A stretch of 12,658 nucleotides of DNA, taken from NCBI GenBank assembly GCA_902805805.1, contig CADCUE010000095.1, forward strand, positions 1-12,658, given 5' to 3'. This DNA comes from an uncultured Frankineae bacterium (GTDB lineage Bacteria > Actinomycetota > Actinomycetes > Mycobacteriales > SCTD01). How positions within the stretch are numbered: position 1 is the first letter of the stretch; each line of letters opens with the position of its first letter. Of the stretch, positions 6,908-12,658 are shown in pieces. The notes beneath the pieces were generated by a model. The model had not been told where the DNA came from. It ran no database searches and saw nothing but the letters and a program-made list of their open reading frames with translations. Both the position numbers and the translations under genes were made by a program.

Positions 6908-7384
6908 TCAGGCCAGCAGCAGGCCCAGTGCAGCGGTCACGACGAGCAGCGCGACAGCCAGCGCGACGGCGGCACCGGCGCGGCCGGCGACCGACATCGA
7001 CGCCACGTCTCCGACGAGCGGCAGCACGAGCGCCGGCGCGGCCGAGCGGACCGCCGCCAGGAACGCCGTGCCGCAGGTGGCGCACCGGTCGTCGGCGAGC
7101 CCGTTGTCGTGCCCGCAGACGTCGCACGGCCACGACGGCCCGGCCGGCCCGGCCGGCCCGGCCGGCCCGGCCGGCACGGTCGACGGCGGGCGGGGCTCGG
7201 CGGTGCGGCGAGGGGCGGCGGCACCGGTCGCCGGACCGACCGGAGCGGGTTCGGCTGCCCCGACCGGCGCGTAGCACTGCGTGCACCAGGGAGCGCCGGA
7301 GCGCAGCGCCGCCGAGCAGTGCGCGCAGCGCGTCCCCGAGACGACCGGTCCTCCCACGCTCGGGTCCTCGGCAGCGCACGGCAC
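6908..7384 (-). CDS. Double zinc-ribbon protein with C-terminal membrane anchor
   Basis: A 158-residue protein of unknown function with two zinc ribbons. The first uses Cys20/Cys23 and Cys34/Cys37 (CAHC, CTQC) and the second Cys87/Cys90 and Cys101/Cys104 (CDVC, CATC). Between them lies a Pro/Ala-rich linker ending in four Pro-Ala-Gly repeats (71-82). A single hydrophobic helix (about 136-157) closes the protein almost at its last residue, so the ribbons should face the cytoplasm in a tail-anchored arrangement. GTG 7384 is chosen because AGGAGG (7399-7394) lies nine bases upstream. An in-frame GTG at 7408 would add eight residues and places that motif inside the gene. It is divergent from the acyl-CoA ligase and stands 31 bases before the SRPBCC gene, in the position Rv2186c occupies in M. 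tuberculosis. Confidence 0.75.
   Translation of the reverse strand: MPCAAEDPSVGGPVVSGTRCAHCSAALRSGAPWCTQCYAPVGAAEPAPVGPATGAAAPRRTAEPRPPSTVPAGPAGPAGPAGPSWPCDVCGHDNGLADDRCATCGTAFLAAVRSAAPALVLPLVGDVASMSVAGRAGAAVALAVALLVVTAALGLLLA
7137..7172. repeat. Four perfect 9-base tandem repeats (GGCCCGGCC)
   Basis: The unit GGCCCGGCC is repeated four times without mismatch (7137-7145, 7146-7154, 7155-7163, 7164-7172), and a fifth unit is degenerate. On the coding minus strand it encodes repeated Pro-Ala-Gly between the two zinc ribbons. Repeat number can change by slippage without breaking the frame. Confidence 0.92.
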
Positions 7385-7393
7385 GGGCTTGAC

Positions 7394-7399
7394 CCTCCT
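7394..7399 (-). promoter_or_regulatory. Ribosome binding site deciding the start of the zinc-ribbon gene
   Basis: AGGAGG read on the minus strand (7399-7394) is a near-perfect Shine-Dalgarno sequence nine bases before GTG 7384. It argues against the in-frame GTG at 7408, which has only GGAG two bases ahead of it. Confidence 0.6.
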
Positions 7400-7417
7400 G
7401 GCCTGCACGTCTCCGAG

Positions 7418-7423
7418 TAGGCT
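7418..7423 (+). promoter_or_regulatory. Candidate -10 box for the acyl-CoA ligase gene
   Basis: TAGGCT fits the actinobacterial TANNNT -10 pattern and lies 41 bases before the GTG start, leaving room for a leader of about 35 bases with GAGGAG at 7454-7459. A TTGACC at 7389-7394 resembles a -35 but is 23 bases away, too far for a standard promoter. Confidence 0.45.
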
Positions 7424-7464
7424 CGGGCGCCCGCCTGCCCCGCCCGCCGCGTCGAGGAGCCCAC

Positions 7465-9252
7465 GTGCAGGAGTCCGCCACCCCTGAGGCCGTCACGATC
7501 AGCCCGACCGCCGCGCTGACCGACGCGGTGCGCGAGCACGCGGCGACGTCGCCGGACTCGGTGCTGTTCGCCCGTCAGAGCGACGGCCAGTGGTCGTCGG
7601 TGACGGCCAAGGAGTTCGCCGCCGAGGTGAGCGCCGTCGCCGCCGGCCTCGTCGCGAGCGGTGTCCAGGCCGGTGACCGGGTCGGGCTGATGAGCCGGAC
7701 CCGCTACGAGTGGACCCTGTGCGACTACGCCATCTGGACCGCCGGGGCGGTGACCGTCCCGATCTACGAGACGTCGTCCGCCGAGCAGCTGCAGTGGAAC
7801 CTCGGCGACTCGGGCGCCGTGGCGGTCGTCGTGGAGACCGCGGAGCACGCGGCGCAGCTGGCCGGGGTGCGCGACGCGCTCCCCGACCTGGCGTCCGTGT
7901 GGCAGCTCGACGCGGGCGGCGTCGACCAGCTGGTGGCCGCCGGTCGTGAGGTGCCCGAGCAGGAGCTGGCGGCGCGCCGGGCGTCGCTCACCCCCGAGAG
8001 CCTCGCGACGATCATCTACACCTCGGGCACGACGGGACGTCCCAAGGGCTGCGAGCTGACCCACCGCAACCTGCTCACGGTCTGCCGGGCGCCGCGCGCG
8101 ATGCTGCCGGAGCTGTTCGACGGCACCGGCAGCACGCTGCTGTTCCTGCCGCTCGCCCACGTCTTCGCCCGCTTCGTGCAGGTGGCCTGCGTGGAGAGCG
8201 GCTCCAAGATGGGGCACACGGCCGACATCAAGACCCTGCTGCCGGACCTCGGCAGCTTCTCCCCCACGTTCCTGCTGTCGGTCCCCCGGGTCTTCGAGAA
8301 GGTCTACAACAGCGCGAAGTCCAAGGCCCACGGCGACGGCAAGGGGGCGATCTTCGACCGGGCCGAGCGCACCGCCATCGCCTGGTCCGAGGCGCTCGAC
8401 CGCGGAGGTCCCGGCTTGGCGCTGCGGCTGCAGCACGCGGTCTTCGACCGGCTGGTCTACGCCCGGCTGCGGGCCGCGATGGGCGGGAAGATCTCGTACG
8501 CCGTGTCCGGCGGAGCTCCCCTCGGCGCCCGGCTCGGCCACTTCTTCCGGGGCATCGGCATCACGATCCTCGAGGGCTACGGCCTGACCGAGACGAGCGC
8601 GCCGAGCACCGTCAACCTGCCGACCGCGATCAGGATCGGCTCGGTCGGCCGGCCGCTGCCCGGCACCACGGTCCGCATCGCGGAGGACGGCGAGATCCTC
8701 GTCCGCGGTGACCAGGTGTTCCGCGGCTACTGGCACAACGAGACGGCCACCGCCGAGGTCCTGCGCGACGGCTGGTTCGCGACCGGCGACCTCGGCGCGC
8801 TCGACGACGGCGGCTTCCTGAGCATCACCGGGCGCAAGAAGGAGATCCTCGTGACGGCCGGCGGCAAGAACGTCGCACCGGCCGTCCTCGAGGACCGGCT
8901 GCGGGCCCACCCGCTGATCAGCCAGTGCATGGTCGTCGGCGACGCGAAGCCCTTCATCGCCTGCCTCATCACGCTGGACCCCGAGGCGGTGCCTGCCTGG
9001 GCCGCTCGCCACGGCAAGCCGGGGAGCACAGCGGCCGACCTGGTCGCCGACCCCGAGCTGCTCGCCGACCTGCAGTCCGCGGTCGACGAGGCGAACCTCG
9101 CCGTGTCCAAGGCAGAGGCCATCCGCAAGTTCGCCGTGCTGCCGGAGGACTGGACCGAGCAGGGCGGGCAGATCACGCCGTCGCTGAAGCTCAAGCGGTC
9201 GATCGTCATGACGCAGTACGCCGACGAGGTCGAGCGGCTCTACGCCGGCTGA
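7465..9252 (+). CDS. fadD15: Long-chain fatty acid-CoA ligase (FadD15 type)
   Basis: The 595-residue enzyme activates a long-chain fatty acid with ATP to acyl-AMP and then acyl-CoA, supplying beta-oxidation or lipid synthesis at the cytoplasmic membrane. AMP-binding motifs are complete: the P-loop YTSGTTGRPKG (185-195), GGAPLG (349-354), GYGLTET (371-377), Asp442 within FATGDLG, GRKKEILVTAGGKNVAP (456-472) at the hinge, and TPSLKLKR (571-578), where Lys575 is the likely catalytic lysine. Length and the PIYETSS segment (99-105) match the actinobacterial FadD15 group and SCO2131 of S. coelicolor. GTG 7465 has GAGGAG five bases upstream. It is divergent from the zinc-ribbon gene. FadD15 has the same divergent position in M. 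tuberculosis. Confidence 0.93.
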   Translation: MQESATPEAVTISPTAALTDAVREHAATSPDSVLFARQSDGQWSSVTAKEFAAEVSAVAAGLVASGVQAGDRVGLMSRTRYEWTLCDYAIWTAGAVTVPIYETSSAEQLQWNLGDSGAVAVVVETAEHAAQLAGVRDALPDLASVWQLDAGGVDQLVAAGREVPEQELAARRASLTPESLATIIYTSGTTGRPKGCELTHRNLLTVCRAPRAMLPELFDGTGSTLLFLPLAHVFARFVQVACVESGSKMGHTADIKTLLPDLGSFSPTFLLSVPRVFEKVYNSAKSKAHGDGKGAIFDRAERTAIAWSEALDRGGPGLALRLQHAVFDRLVYARLRAAMGGKISYAVSGGAPLGARLGHFFRGIGITILEGYGLTETSAPSTVNLPTAIRIGSVGRPLPGTTVRIAEDGEILVRGDQVFRGYWHNETATAEVLRDGWFATGDLGALDDGGFLSITGRKKEILVTAGGKNVAPAVLEDRLRAHPLISQCMVVGDAKPFIACLITLDPEAVPAWAARHGKPGSTAADLVADPELLADLQSAVDEANLAVSKAEAIRKFAVLPEDWTEQGGQITPSLKLKRSIVMTQYADEVERLYAG

Positions 9253-9345
9253 GCGCCCGGTGACCGGCACGGCGTGCGCGAGCGGGCGCGCCGGGGGACG
9301 CTCGGGACACCACGCGTCCGCAGAGGGTGAGGTCCGGGGACGGCG

Positions 9346-10068
9346 ATGCGCACAGACCCGCCGGGGCGGCCCGTCCTCGTCGCGCAAGGACTGGTCGTCG
9401 ACTTCGGCGCGGTCCGGGCCGTCGGCGGCTTCGACCTGTCCGTCGGAGCCGGTCACTGCGTCGCCCTGGTCGGCCGCAACGGCGCCGGCAAGTCGACCAC
9501 CATGCAGGTGCTGGCCGGGGTCCTGCCGCCGAGCGCCGGCACGGTGCGCATCGCCGGACTCGACCCGGCGCAGGACGCCGCCGGCGTACGTGCCGCGGTC
9601 GGCTACTGCCCCGACGTCGGAGGGCTGATCCCCCGGGCCACGGCCTGGGAGCACCTGCAGCTGGCGGCGCGCCTGCGCGGCATGCGGCGGTGGGAGCCGC
9701 GGGCGCAGGATCTGCTGGACCGCTTCGACCTGACCGGCGCCGCCGACCGGGTGACGGCAGGCTTCTCGCACGGCATGAGCCGGCGGCTGTCGGTCGTCCT
9801 GGCCGTGTTCCACGACCCGCGGCTGCTGCTGCTCGACGAGCCGTTCGACGGGGTCGATCCTCTCGGCGTCGACGCCACGCTGGAGGCCGTCGCGCAGGCG
9901 CAGGCCACGGGTGCCGCCGTGCTGGTCAGCACCCACCTGCTGGAGCTGGCCGTGCGGGCGTGTGACGAGGCGGTCGTGCTCAAGGGCGGCCGGGTCGTCG
10001 GTGCCGCGCCGGCCGTCGAGCTCGCCGGCCGGGACGGCGCCGCCCGCTACCGGGCGCTGATCGCGTGA
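9346..10068 (+). CDS. ABC transporter ATP-binding protein
   Basis: A 240-residue nucleotide-binding subunit of an ABC-2-type exporter. Walker A is GRNGAGKST (43-51), Walker B is LLLLDEP (160-166) with the catalytic Glu165, the D-loop is GVDP (169-172), and the H-loop is STH (195-197). The signature reads [10 protein letters not shown] (140-149) in place of LSGGQ-type sequence, and at the usual Q-loop position the protein has GYCPDVGG (87-94), with Asp90 where Gln is customary. Both changes are seen in ABC-2-type efflux ATPases, so activity is expected. ATG 9346 has a GGGGAC-like binding site. The gene stands 93 bases after the ligase, with no clear promoter between, and overlaps the permease by GTGA. 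Exported substrate unknown. Confidence 0.9.
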   Translation: MRTDPPGRPVLVAQGLVVDFGAVRAVGGFDLSVGAGHCVALVGRNGAGKSTTMQVLAGVLPPSAGTVRIAGLDPAQDAAGVRAAVGYCPDVGGLIPRATAWEHLQLAARLRGMRRWEPRAQDLLDRFDLTGAADRVTAGFSHGMSRRLSVVLAVFHDPRLLLLDEPFDGVDPLGVDATLEAVAQAQATGAAVLVSTHLLELAVRACDEAVVLKGGRVVGAAPAVELAGRDGAARYRALIA

Positions 10069-11570
10069 GCCGGTCGCTGGTGCAGCTGGGAGCGCTGCTC
10101 GCCCTGCGCTGGCAGATGGCGCGGTCAGCCGGGGTGCGGCTCACCGTCGTGCTCGGATGCGCCTTCGTGGCATGGCTGCTCGTGCAGGCGGCTCAGGTCG
10201 GCGAGCGGATCGACGCCGCGGCGCTGGGCACCGCGGTGCAGCTCGCGCCGGCCACGTACCTCGGCTTCGGCGTCCTGGCCGTGCTCGCGCCCCTCGCCGC
10301 AGGCGGCAGCTCCGAGCTCGTCCCGCCCGACGAGCTGGTGGCCTTCCCCGTGCGCCCGCTCACGCACTTCGCCGGTGGCCTGCTGCTCGCGCCGTTCAAC
10401 CTCGTCTGGATCGCCCAGCTGCTCGCCCTGGCGGCGCTGACGTCCTGCCTCACGCGCGACGGCGACCTGCTGCGCGGCGCGGCGACGACCACGGCGTACG
10501 TCCTCGCCGTCACCGTGCTGGGGCAGGCGCTCGCGTGGGGCGTCGCCGGCCTGCGCCGCACCGGCGCGGGACGTCGGGTCGTCCTCGCGGCCGGCGCTGC
10601 CGTCCTCGCGGCCTTCGTCGTCCTGGTCCGCACCGGCTCCCTGGACGACCTGCTCGGTGCCGGTCCCACCCGCACCGTCGTCGCCGGGGTCATCGCCGGC
10701 GGCGACGGTCACCGGCAGCAGTGGTCGGTGATCACGGGGGCGCTGCTGGCGGCCGCCCTGCTCGGCCTGGTCCTCGGCGCCTGGACCTGCCGGTGGGCCC
10801 TGGTGCGGCCGGGAGACCTGCTCGACCACCGCACGACGGGCTCGGTGCGCCGCCGGGCGGTCCGGTCCGGGCCGCTGCGCGAGCTCCTGGCCGTCGACCG
10901 CGCCTCCGTCTGGCGGGCGCCGGCGCTGCGCCGCGGCGGTCTGGTCCTCGCGGTGCTGCCGGGTCTGCTGGCCGCGGGCGCCGCCCTGCCCTGGGCGTCG
11001 CTGGTGGTGCTGCCCGGTGTGGTCGCGGCCGGCGCGGCCCTGCTGTTCGGCGTGAACGCCTTCAGCCTCGACGCCTCGGGCTCGCTCTGGCTGTCCTCCC
11101 TGCCGCACGACCCCGGTCTCGCGCTGCGCGCCAAGGCTCTCGTCCTGACCGAGACCGTCCTGTCCGCGGTGGTCGTCGCCGTGCTCGCCGGCTCGCTGCG
11201 CAGCCCCGGTGCCCCGACGGCCGCGGAGCTCACGGCCCTGGTGTCCTCCGCGGTGCTGTGCACGGCCGTGGTGGTCGCCCTGGCGCTGCACGCCTCCGTC
11301 CGTCGGCCGCACCGCGCGGAGCTGCGCGGGCGGCGCGACGCGGTGGCGCCGCCGGGTGCCCTCGCTCTGGCCAGCGTCCGGCTGGCCACTCCCACGGCGC
11401 TGGTCAGCGTCCTGCTCGGCACGGCCGGCGGCACCGGGGTCTGGTGGCTGCCACCGGCGCTCGCGGTGCCCCTGCTCGCGCTGTGCGCCCTGTCGGTCGC
11501 CCGGACCGTGCGCCGATGGGGCGACCCGAGGCAGCGGGCGTTCGTCGTCCACACGGTGACGTTCGGCTGA
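10065..11570 (+). CDS. ABC-2-type multi-pass permease
   Basis: A 501-residue integral membrane protein paired with the preceding ATPase by a four-base GTGA overlap. I count about 12 hydrophobic segments, near residues 26-44, 63-80, 105-127, 140-162, 171-188, 222-240, 292-309, 311-330, 359-377, 389-410, 440-455 and 462-480. A long cytoplasmic loop with many arginines lies between 242 and 290. The segment [17 protein letters not shown] (331-347) resembles the NxFxLDGxGLWLL motif of actinobacterial ABC-2 permeases, and [15 protein letters not shown] (86-100) resembles the PxxxEELLxLPVSP pattern of such exporters. The substrate cannot be predicted; lipid, peptide or drug export are all possible. 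The -10 box of the next gene follows 23 bases after the stop. Confidence 0.85.
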   Translation: MSRSLVQLGALLALRWQMARSAGVRLTVVLGCAFVAWLLVQAAQVGERIDAAALGTAVQLAPATYLGFGVLAVLAPLAAGGSSELVPPDELVAFPVRPLTHFAGGLLLAPFNLVWIAQLLALAALTSCLTRDGDLLRGAATTTAYVLAVTVLGQALAWGVAGLRRTGAGRRVVLAAGAAVLAAFVVLVRTGSLDDLLGAGPTRTVVAGVIAGGDGHRQQWSVITGALLAAALLGLVLGAWTCRWALVRPGDLLDHRTTGSVRRRAVRSGPLRELLAVDRASVWRAPALRRGGLVLAVLPGLLAAGAALPWASLVVLPGVVAAGAALLFGVNAFSLDASGSLWLSSLPHDPGLALRAKALVLTETVLSAVVVAVLAGSLRSPGAPTAAELTALVSSAVLCTAVVVALALHASVRRPHRAELRGRRDAVAPPGALALASVRLATPTALVSVLLGTAGGTGVWWLPPALAVPLLALCALSVARTVRRWGDPRQRAFVVHTVTFG

Positions 11571-11593
11571 ACCGGCCCGGACGTCCTGCCGAA

Positions 11594-11599
11594 TAGGCT
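11594..11599 (+). promoter_or_regulatory. Candidate -10 box for the secreted peptidase gene
   Basis: TAGGCT, identical to the box before the acyl-CoA ligase, lies 126 bases before the peptidase start. CTGCC (11586-11590) and GGCAG (11600-11604) flank it as a short inverted repeat that could be an operator. No -35 match is visible at the normal distance. Transcription would begin near 11606. Confidence 0.5.
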
Positions 11600-11605
11600 G
11601 GGCAG

Positions 11606-11725
11606 AAAGGACCATCTTCGGACCGCATGCCGGGCAACGGGCATGATCCCGGACCGGATGCCCTTGTACTGGGCCGTGCCGTCCTCCCGGACGAGCGCGC
11701 GAGGACGTCGACGGAGGACTTGGCT
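11606..11725 (+). promoter_or_regulatory. Structured 5' leader with competing inverted repeats before the peptidase gene
   Basis: The leader contains two sets of mutually exclusive stems. CATGCC (11626-11631) pairs with GGCATG (11640-11645), while the overlapping GGGCAT (11639-11644) pairs with ATGCCC (11658-11663). Further down, GTCCTCC (11681-11687) is a perfect complement of GGAGGAC (11713-11719), which contains the ribosome binding site, and its first six bases also pair with GAGGAC at 11701-11706. One fold would hide the binding site and the other would free it. The stretch from ATG 11627 is open in the peptidase frame, but its codons (CAT, GAT, GGA, CTT, GTA) lack the strong GC3 bias of real genes here. 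I do not recognise a c-di-AMP (ydaO) or c-di-GMP riboswitch core in it. Confidence 0.4.
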
Positions 11726-12658
11726 GTGGGCAGGGCGTGGCGGACGCCACTGGTGGGGGCGGCCCTGGCCGTCGTCGTGGCGGCGACCGGGACGGCTCAC
11801 GCCGCTGCCCCGCTGCCCACCGCCGTGCCCACCTCCGCTCCCGCCACGGCTGCCCAGCTGCAGTCCAAGGCCCAGCGCCAGGCGCAGGTGCTCGCCGCCG
11901 AGCAGCGCGCCCAGGAGCTCGCCGACGTCGAGGCGGCCGAGGCCCTGGAGGCCTACCAGGCGGCCCAGCGCCGCGCCGACGAGGCGGCGAGGGCGTTCGC
12001 GGCGGAGTCCGCCGCCCTGCGCGTGGCCGAGCAGCGCACCGGCGCCTCGCGAGCGGCGCTGTCGCGCTACCTCGGGTCGGTCTACCGGACCGGCGTGGGC
12101 AACCGCCGCCTGTCCGTCCTCAACGACCTGATGGACGCCGACGACCCGCAGGCCCTGTTCACCGGTCTGTCGATGGCCTCGCGCGTCGGCGGCAACCGCA
12201 ACGACCAGCTCGACGCCCTCCGCAGCGCCGAGACCGCCCAGGCCGCGGCGGCCCGTCGGGCGCGCGAGGCCGAGCAGGCCTCCCGCGCCGCAGCGGCCGG
12301 TGCGGCCACGGCGAAGCAGCGCGCGGACCTGGCCGTCGCCGACCAGAAGGCCCGCGTCGCCGCGGCGGTGACGGCCCTGGCGAGCGCCGAGCGCGAGGCG
12401 CAGGACGCCGTCGCCCGGGCGAACGCCCTGGCCCGGGCGGAGCAGATCGCCCGGACGCGCTCGTCGGCGCCGCCCCTCGACGCGCTGCTGGGGGCCGCCA
12501 TGGCCCGACCCGAGGCGGCCTGCGTCGGGTCGACCGCCGGCTTCGCCAACGGGCAGATCCCCGCCGACGTCCTGTGCCCGCTGTGGGGCACCAGCGGTCA
12601 GATGCTGCGCGCCGACGCCGCGGCCGCGTTCAACGCCCTGAGCGTCAAGTACGACCAC
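11726..12658 (+). CDS. Secreted coiled-coil protein, probable M15-family D,D-carboxypeptidase (C-terminus cut by window end)
   Basis: The 311 visible codons begin at GTG 11726, eight bases after a GGAGG site (11713-11717). A Sec signal peptide is clear: basic VGRAWR, hydrophobic LVGAALAVVVAATG, and a cleavage site after AHA (24-26). Two Ala/Glu/Gln/Arg-rich coiled-coil regions follow (about 43-112 and 158-245), separated by a helical YLGSVYRTG...LNDLMDADDPQALF module (115-145) also found in coiled-coil wall hydrolases. The sequence then reads FANGQIPADVLCPLWG (273-288) and LRADAAAAFNAL (294-305), which in my recollection precedes the zinc-binding core of VanY-like M15 peptidases in actinobacteria. 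The catalytic residues are beyond the window, so the activity is inferred. Cys266 and Cys284 may form a disulphide. The role would be trimming peptidoglycan stem peptides outside the cell. Confidence 0.8.
   Translation, partial: MGRAWRTPLVGAALAVVVAATGTAHAAAPLPTAVPTSAPATAAQLQSKAQRQAQVLAAEQRAQELADVEAAEALEAYQAAQRRADEAARAFAAESAALRVAEQRTGASRAALSRYLGSVYRTGVGNRRLSVLNDLMDADDPQALFTGLSMASRVGGNRNDQLDALRSAETAQAAAARRAREAEQASRAAAAGAATAKQRADLAVADQKARVAAAVTALASAEREAQDAVARANALARAEQIARTRSSAPPLDALLGAAMARPEAACVGSTAGFANGQIPADVLCPLWGTSGQMLRADAAAAFNALSVKYDH

Noticed and set aside
7137..7172. The GGCCCGGCC array as a CRISPR-like or iteron repeat
   Set aside because: The units are directly adjacent without spacers, lie within a coding frame and translate to a regular Pro-Ala-Gly linker.
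7389..7423. TTGACC (7389-7394) with TAGGCT (7418-7423) as a complete sigma-70 promoter
   Set aside because: The 23-base spacing is too long. Only the -10 box is kept as a candidate.
6937..9936. A 999-residue open frame on the minus strand across the zinc-ribbon, acyl-CoA ligase and ABC genes
   Set aside because: It is the antisense shadow of strongly supported genes with complete motifs. Its translation is Arg/Gly/Ala-rich low complexity with no domain, which is expected at this GC content.
11627..11725. In-frame ATG 11627 as the peptidase start
   Set aside because: It would put 33 residues before the signal peptide, has no good ribosome binding site, and its codons lack the GC3 bias of real genes here. 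GTG 11726 has GGAGG at ideal spacing and a perfect signal peptide.
11606..11725. A c-di-AMP (ydaO) or c-di-GMP riboswitch before the wall peptidase
   Set aside because: Such elements are known before actinobacterial wall hydrolases, but I could not find their conserved core sequences here and the leader is short for ydaO.
10125..11750. A 541-residue minus-strand open frame opposite the permease, and a longer one running from 10709 to the window end
   Set aside because: Both lie opposite genes with clear membrane segments or a signal peptide, and their composition (runs of Gln, Gly, Arg) is typical of shadow frames.
11643..12131. A plus-strand open frame beginning in the leader and running 162 codons into the peptidase gene
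   Set aside because: It is out of frame with the peptidase and its Arg/Pro/Ser-rich translation shows no domain.

Overview
The window reads as chromosomal DNA of a very high-GC actinobacterium. Nearly every third codon position is G or C, GTG starts are common, stop/start overlaps of the form GTGA occur three times (1236-1239, 5211-5208, 10065-10068), and several TANNNT -10 boxes are visible. The gene set is typical of Actinomycetia: a ROK glucokinase of the streptomycete GlkA type, a FadD15-type acyl-CoA ligase, an ArsA-like ATPase and a secreted coiled-coil peptidase. I cannot name the genus. I see no rRNA, tRNA, transposase, integrase, phage gene or CRISPR array.

Layout. (1) 1-267, minus: N-terminal part of a PlsC-type acyltransferase, divergent from (2) 460-2270, plus: an alpha/beta-hydrolase esterase coupled by a GTGA overlap to a proline-rich protein with two C-terminal membrane segments. 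(3) 2321-3553, plus: a stand-alone TIGR00300 (LOR/SDH-type) protein, probably an archaeal-type ornithine cyclodeaminase. (4) 3618-6876, minus, tightly packed: SRPBCC protein, ArsA-family ATPase with an HSP20-like C-terminus, a 106-residue CxxCxxC protein and a ROK glucokinase; a small zinc-ribbon protein follows after 63 bases. (5) 6908-7384, minus: a double zinc-ribbon protein with one membrane anchor, divergent from (6) 7465-9252, plus: long-chain fatty acid-CoA ligase. (7) 9346-11570, plus: an ABC-2-type exporter (ATPase plus permease). (8) 11726 to the window end, plus: a secreted coiled-coil protein whose last visible residues look like the entry to an M15 (VanY-like) D,D-carboxypeptidase domain, preceded by a roughly 120-base leader with competing inverted repeats.

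From memory, the block CxxCxxC protein / ArsA / SRPBCC / small protein / divergent fadD15, with plsC nearby, matches the Mycobacterium tuberculosis order Rv2182c to Rv2187. The glucokinase directly after the small protein matches the streptomycete SCO2127-glkA arrangement. The window therefore looks like a vertically inherited core locus and not an island. The shared theme is acyl lipid handling: acyl transfer, acyl activation, a START-like hydrophobic-cavity protein and an ATPase of the Get3/ArsA fold. What that set does together is not known to me. The two most promising unexplained items are this ArsA-SRPBCC-FadD15 gene set and the leader before the wall peptidase, where one segment can pair either with the ribosome binding site or with a competing upstream copy.
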